Below are positions 35,952 through 38,318 of a DNA stretch of 38,318 nt, one piece after another. The notes below the pieces were generated by a model. That model did no database searches and was not told the origin of the DNA. It worked only from the letters and a program-made list of their open reading frames with translations. This stretch comes from a virus, in the IMG/VR virus record IMGVR_UViG_3300012203_000003, positions 1 to 38,318 of that record, one strand, 5' to 3'. Both the position numbers and the translations under genes were made by a program. Position 1 is the stretch's first letter, and every line of letters begins with the position of its first letter.

Positions 35952-36304
35952 TCAACTGGGAATTACAAACAACTGGTAATCTTTTATGCAGAATAGGAAA
36001 TGAGGGATTCGTCTCATATCAACCTCGAAATCCCGAGAGAGAAGAGCCAGAAACCGCTCTTTATTGTGAAGAATCTGATAAACTTTATATTCTCCTTGGA
36101 GACTGGAGAAATGACTATGAAAAAGTTATTCCTCAAGGATATAAAGAATGCTATGAATTATATCTAAAGAATATCGAGTTTCAAAGCCCTTTAAGTGATG
36201 ATGCCAAAATTGATACTTCTAATTTAGATAATTGTATTTACCACTTACAGTCTATCTGTACAACTATTGATTTTATGCTAAAACAGGACGAAAATGACAG
36301 TTAA
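35948..36304 (+). CDS. hypothetical protein, 118 aa
   Basis: The ATG overlaps the upstream stop (ATGA). An acidic, mixed alpha/beta protein with many Tyr and Glu (GYKECYELYLKN). Not recognised. It overlaps the next gene by 11 nt. Confidence 0.7.
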   Translation: MINWELQTTGNLLCRIGNEGFVSYQPRNPEREEPETALYCEESDKLYILLGDWRNDYEKVIPQGYKECYELYLKNIEFQSPLSDDAKIDTSNLDNCIYHLQSICTTIDFMLKQDENDS

Positions 36305-36494
36305 CATATCACTTCCTTCAAACAACATTCATTATTCAGGCTATCAACAGATCCCTGATAGGGTTAGAATCACAGATTTTCAGTTGCAAGCAAATTATTA
36401 TAAGCGGTTTTATATGACAATGTCCCATATTCAAGCAAATATGGGATTATATGCAGCGTTTAGAAGAGCAATTGAAATGCAGGAGAATCTATGA
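36294..36494 (+). CDS. hypothetical protein, 66 aa, paralogue of the gene at 36739
   Basis: The N-terminal half (MTVNISLPSNNIHYSGYQQI) aligns without gaps to MTIKCFLSAKNIDYSGCNQL of the gene at 36739, sharing N-I-x-Y-S-G-x-x-Q. The second half is helical. Coupled to the next gene by ATGA. Confidence 0.7.
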   Translation: MTVNISLPSNNIHYSGYQQIPDRVRITDFQLQANYYKRFYMTMSHIQANMGLYAAFRRAIEMQENL

Positions 36495-36742
36495 AATCAT
36501 CTTATAAGTATATATTTTTTGCTATAACTTTACTCTTCTCAGGACTACAAGCCGATATTCCACATAAACAATGGAAAGAACCATTTAGTCAGGAAAGCCA
36601 TGAAGACGTACAGCGCTGGATAAGCGAACTTATGCTAAAATTCTATTATGCTTATCATGATAATAATGTTGAAGAAATGAAAAGATTAAGCGAGCAGATT
36701 CAGAATCTGATTCATTTAGAGTTTGAGGCAAATCAGAAATGA
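36491..36742 (+). CDS. secreted small protein, 83 aa
   Basis: The signal peptide (KSSYKYIFFAITLLFSGLQA, cut near LQA-D) is followed by a helical acidic mature part (DVQRWISELMLKFYYAYHDNN, then EEMKRLSEQIQNLI). Likely periplasmic. It lies between two paralogous cytoplasmic genes and is joined to both by ATGA overlaps, so all three are made together. Confidence 0.7.
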   Translation: MKSSYKYIFFAITLLFSGLQADIPHKQWKEPFSQESHEDVQRWISELMLKFYYAYHDNNVEEMKRLSEQIQNLIHLEFEANQK

Positions 36743-36945
36743 CGATTAAATGCTTTTTATCTGCGAAAAACATCGATTATTCAGGTTGTAATCAATTATC
36801 ATCTTATATTGAAATTAAAGATAATTGTCTAATGCTTCATTGCTATGATAAATTTAACGATGACTTAATACAATTTTTAAATATACATAAAATTACCGGC
36901 GTTAAAGATAGAGTTGGGATCTGGTATCTTTATGCGAAGAAATAA
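36739..36945 (+). CDS. hypothetical protein, 68 aa, paralogue of the gene at 36294
   Basis: Shares the N-I-x-Y-S-G-x-x-Q segment with the 66-aa protein two genes upstream; beta-rich with YIEIKDNCLMLHCYDKF. The C-terminus has a strand, VGIWYLYAK. Starts by ATGA overlap. Confidence 0.7.
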   Translation: MTIKCFLSAKNIDYSGCNQLSSYIEIKDNCLMLHCYDKFNDDLIQFLNIHKITGVKDRVGIWYLYAKK

Positions 36946-37080
36946 TACGAATCTTAACCCATTGGTTGGGGCTTGGCAATTGGATCTGGTGGACTTAGCG
37001 TATCTAAGACCCTTATGTCGCCATAATAAGACCAAGTGTTTGGCTAGCAAAGCGGGGTTCGAATCCTCAAGGAGTCAATT
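36946..37080 (+). other. 135-bp intergenic stretch with two hairpins and a T-arm-like motif
   Basis: CTTAG-CGTAT-CTAAG and TTATG-TCGC-CATAA hairpins are followed by CGGGG-TTCGAAT-CCTCA, which resembles a tRNA T arm. No acceptor, D or anticodon arm fits. It may be a decayed tRNA, a processed leader or an attachment-type fragment. AAGGAG near its end serves the next gene. Confidence 0.35.
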
Positions 37081-37419
37081 ATGGAAGAAAACAATTTCCC
37101 TATGTTAGGTACCCTATTAGGTGCCTATCATGAAGAAATAAAAACAATAACTATCGGTGAACCAAAGCCAACGTTAAAGCGAACTTTGGAATGGATAAGC
37201 GTTAAAGATCGGTTGCCAGAACCATTTGTTGATGTCCTAGTTTCAGCTAGAGATACAATGGGGTTGACTTATAAAATTGGAGAACAATATTGTGCTATAG
37301 ATCGATTTTGTATTTGGACCGATGGCGAACCACCATCATTTCGAACATCCCGCTTTGACTATGGAATCGTTAATCATTGGATGCCGCTGCCCGAGATTCC
37401 TAATGTTTGTATGGATTAG
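37081..37419 (+). CDS. DUF551 family protein, 112 aa
   Basis: LEWISVKDRLPEPFVDVLVSARD (from about residue 36) and the closing NHWMPLPEIP are the hallmarks of DUF551, a short beta-rich family common in phages and unassigned in function. A 35-residue leader precedes the domain. AAGGAG lies before the ATG. It overlaps the next gene, a second copy of the domain, by 17 nt. Confidence 0.85.
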   Translation: MEENNFPMLGTLLGAYHEEIKTITIGEPKPTLKRTLEWISVKDRLPEPFVDVLVSARDTMGLTYKIGEQYCAIDRFCIWTDGEPPSFRTSRFDYGIVNHWMPLPEIPNVCMD

Positions 37420-37615
37420 AGTTCAGGATCAACTGCCCCCTAAAGAACTTCCTGTTTTAGTATCTGATATAAAATATCCTCATATAGATTTTATACGAAT
37501 TGGATTTTACGATCCAAGCGTTGGAACTCCTTCAGGATGGAGAAGCGAAGGATATAGTAATATTTCTGTAAGCCATTGGATGCCTTTACCGGAGTCACCG
37601 AAAGATGATAATTGA
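37403..37615 (+). CDS. DUF551 family protein, second tandem copy, 70 aa
   Basis: The start at 37403 is chosen because the domain begins at once (WIRVQDQLPPKELPVLVSD); the longer frame is a shadow of the first copy. It ends with SHWMPLPESP, the family motif. Only the bare domain is present. It overlaps the phosphoesterase gene by 11 nt. Confidence 0.8.
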   Translation: MFVWIRVQDQLPPKELPVLVSDIKYPHIDFIRIGFYDPSVGTPSGWRSEGYSNISVSHWMPLPESPKDDN

Positions 37616-38273
37616 TTGCATAGCAGATCTCCATGGGTTTTATCCCGAACTTGAAGGAGGCGATCTTCTTTTTGTAGCTGGGGATTTGACAGGAAATGAT
37701 TCCTTTGATCAATGGGATGAATTTTTCAATTGGCTTGATCTGGCATCTGATAAATATAACCGGATTTGTGTTATCGCCGGGAATCATGATAATGCTTTAA
37801 TTATGAGTTCAAATCGATTCAGATATTTAAGACGAGAAGAATGCGTTTCATATCTAGAAGATTCAGGCGCAGAATTCCAAGGCTTCAAGATTTGGGGTTC
37901 TCCTTGGACAAAAACCTTCGAAGGAATGAATCCTCATTGTAAGGCTTTTACTTGTGACACCGAAGAGGAATTAGCTGAGAAGTGGGCTCTAATACCAGAC
38001 GATGTCGATATCCTTATCACTCATGCTCCCTTATTCGGAATTCTTGATGAAGTTAAAGATTATTACTCCAGAAATATTATAAACACCGGATCTCAATCAC
38101 TTTCTAAAAGAATTACCGAACTAAAAAATATTAAGCTTCATATATTTGGTCACATTCACGAAAATGGTGGAATATGGAAGGCGAATTTGAATCGTCGACT
38201 TGTTTATGTTAATGCTTCACACGTCAACGAACTTTATAAGCCAGTAAACAGGCCGGTAAGGATTGAGCTATGA
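37605..38273 (+). CDS. calcineurin-like metallophosphoesterase
   Basis: The 222-residue product has all five metal motifs: D8-x-H10 (IADLHG), G-D27 (VAGDLT), G-N60-H61-D62, H139 (ITHAP) and G-H182-x-H184 (FGHIHE). The compact layout resembles the small cytosolic MPPED/UPF0046 group, which hydrolyse phosphodiesters such as cyclic nucleotides. In phages such enzymes may remove host signalling nucleotides or act on DNA or RNA ends; the substrate cannot be read here. It overlaps both neighbours and ends within the terminal repeat. Confidence 0.9.
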   Translation: MIIDCIADLHGFYPELEGGDLLFVAGDLTGNDSFDQWDEFFNWLDLASDKYNRICVIAGNHDNALIMSSNRFRYLRREECVSYLEDSGAEFQGFKIWGSPWTKTFEGMNPHCKAFTCDTEEELAEKWALIPDDVDILITHAPLFGILDEVKDYYSRNIINTGSQSLSKRITELKNIKLHIFGHIHENGGIWKANLNRRLVYVNASHVNELYKPVNRPVRIEL

Positions 38274-38318
38274 AAGAAAAGTGCGAAAAGTGTAATTCAA
38301 TTCTAGAGCTCTGCCCAG
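38196..38318. repeat. terminal direct repeat, right copy
   Basis: Identical to bases 1-123; closes the circle. Confidence 0.95.
38270..38318 (+). CDS. zinc-ribbon protein, N-terminal fragment (same gene as 75-473)
   Basis: The first 16 codons of the zinc-ribbon gene, cut by the window edge; the full gene is at 75-473. The ATG overlaps the phosphoesterase stop. Confidence 0.9.
   Translation, partial: MKEKCEKCNSILELCP

Noticed and set aside
36990-37077. Possible second tRNA, suggested by GGTTCGAATCC
   Set aside because: The T stem has a mismatch and no matching acceptor, D arm or 7-base anticodon loop could be drawn; kept only as an intergenic feature.

Overview
The window is a complete, probably circular, dsDNA tailed-phage genome. 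Its first 123 bases recur exactly as its last 123, so the unique sequence is 38,195 bp and the gene cut at one edge is finished at the other. It is AT-rich (roughly 38-40% GC by eye). Genes are packed tightly, mostly with 4-20 nt overlaps. The virion set points to a short-tailed (podovirus-like) phage: a P22-like long portal, an N4 gp56-type major capsid protein, a gp4-like tail adaptor, a gp10-like tail hub, three Ala/Gln/Lys-rich candidate ejection proteins and a large bank of Ser/Thr/Gly-rich tail-fibre genes. Signal peptides and an outer-membrane beta-barrel imply a diderm host. The host lineage cannot be read from the sequence; an AT-rich, possibly host-associated bacterium is only a guess.

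Layout. The virion genes are on the minus strand, in blocks read right to left: portal plus small genes (35104-31302); scaffold, capsid, head completion and tail adaptor (30109-25405); fibre, hub and ejection proteins (24437-18449); fibre bank (17662-10947); and, across a control region, small terminase, a run of overlapping small genes and large terminase (4058-427). Plus-strand islands sit between these blocks: 17775-18434 (HTH protein and small membrane proteins), 24512-25403 (stomatin/prohibitin-like fragment, zinc protein, tRNA-Thr) and 30302-31305 (beta-barrel and a secreted partner). A longer plus-strand accessory operon (35234 to 38273, continuing at 75-473) carries zinc-ribbon, secreted and DUF551 proteins and a metallophosphoesterase.

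Control and replication occupy 4.1-10.8 kb. A small repressor-like gene (6654-6457), apparently leaderless, faces an operator-covered rightward promoter. RusA resolvase and an IS630-type DNA-binding protein lie in the leftward unit. An ERF annealase and a YqaJ/lambda-type exonuclease lie in the rightward unit, ending at a strong terminator. Next come a short membrane protein with a C-terminal AT-hook, about 550 bp without a convincing protein gene, and a replication-O-like initiator. The gap holds a leftward extended -10 promoter, a leftward intrinsic terminator, palindromes and a long inverted repeat, so it is a candidate non-coding RNA gene and/or replication origin. No DNA polymerase, helicase, integrase, partition gene or recognisable endolysin is visible. 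The phage would depend on host replication, and its lysis and maintenance functions are unidentified.

The most unusual parts are the 9.1-9.65 kb non-coding locus with its AT-hook neighbour, the repeat-built fibre bank beside a tRNA-Thr gene, the antiparallel islands of envelope-directed proteins, and the arrays of small overlapping paralogues.
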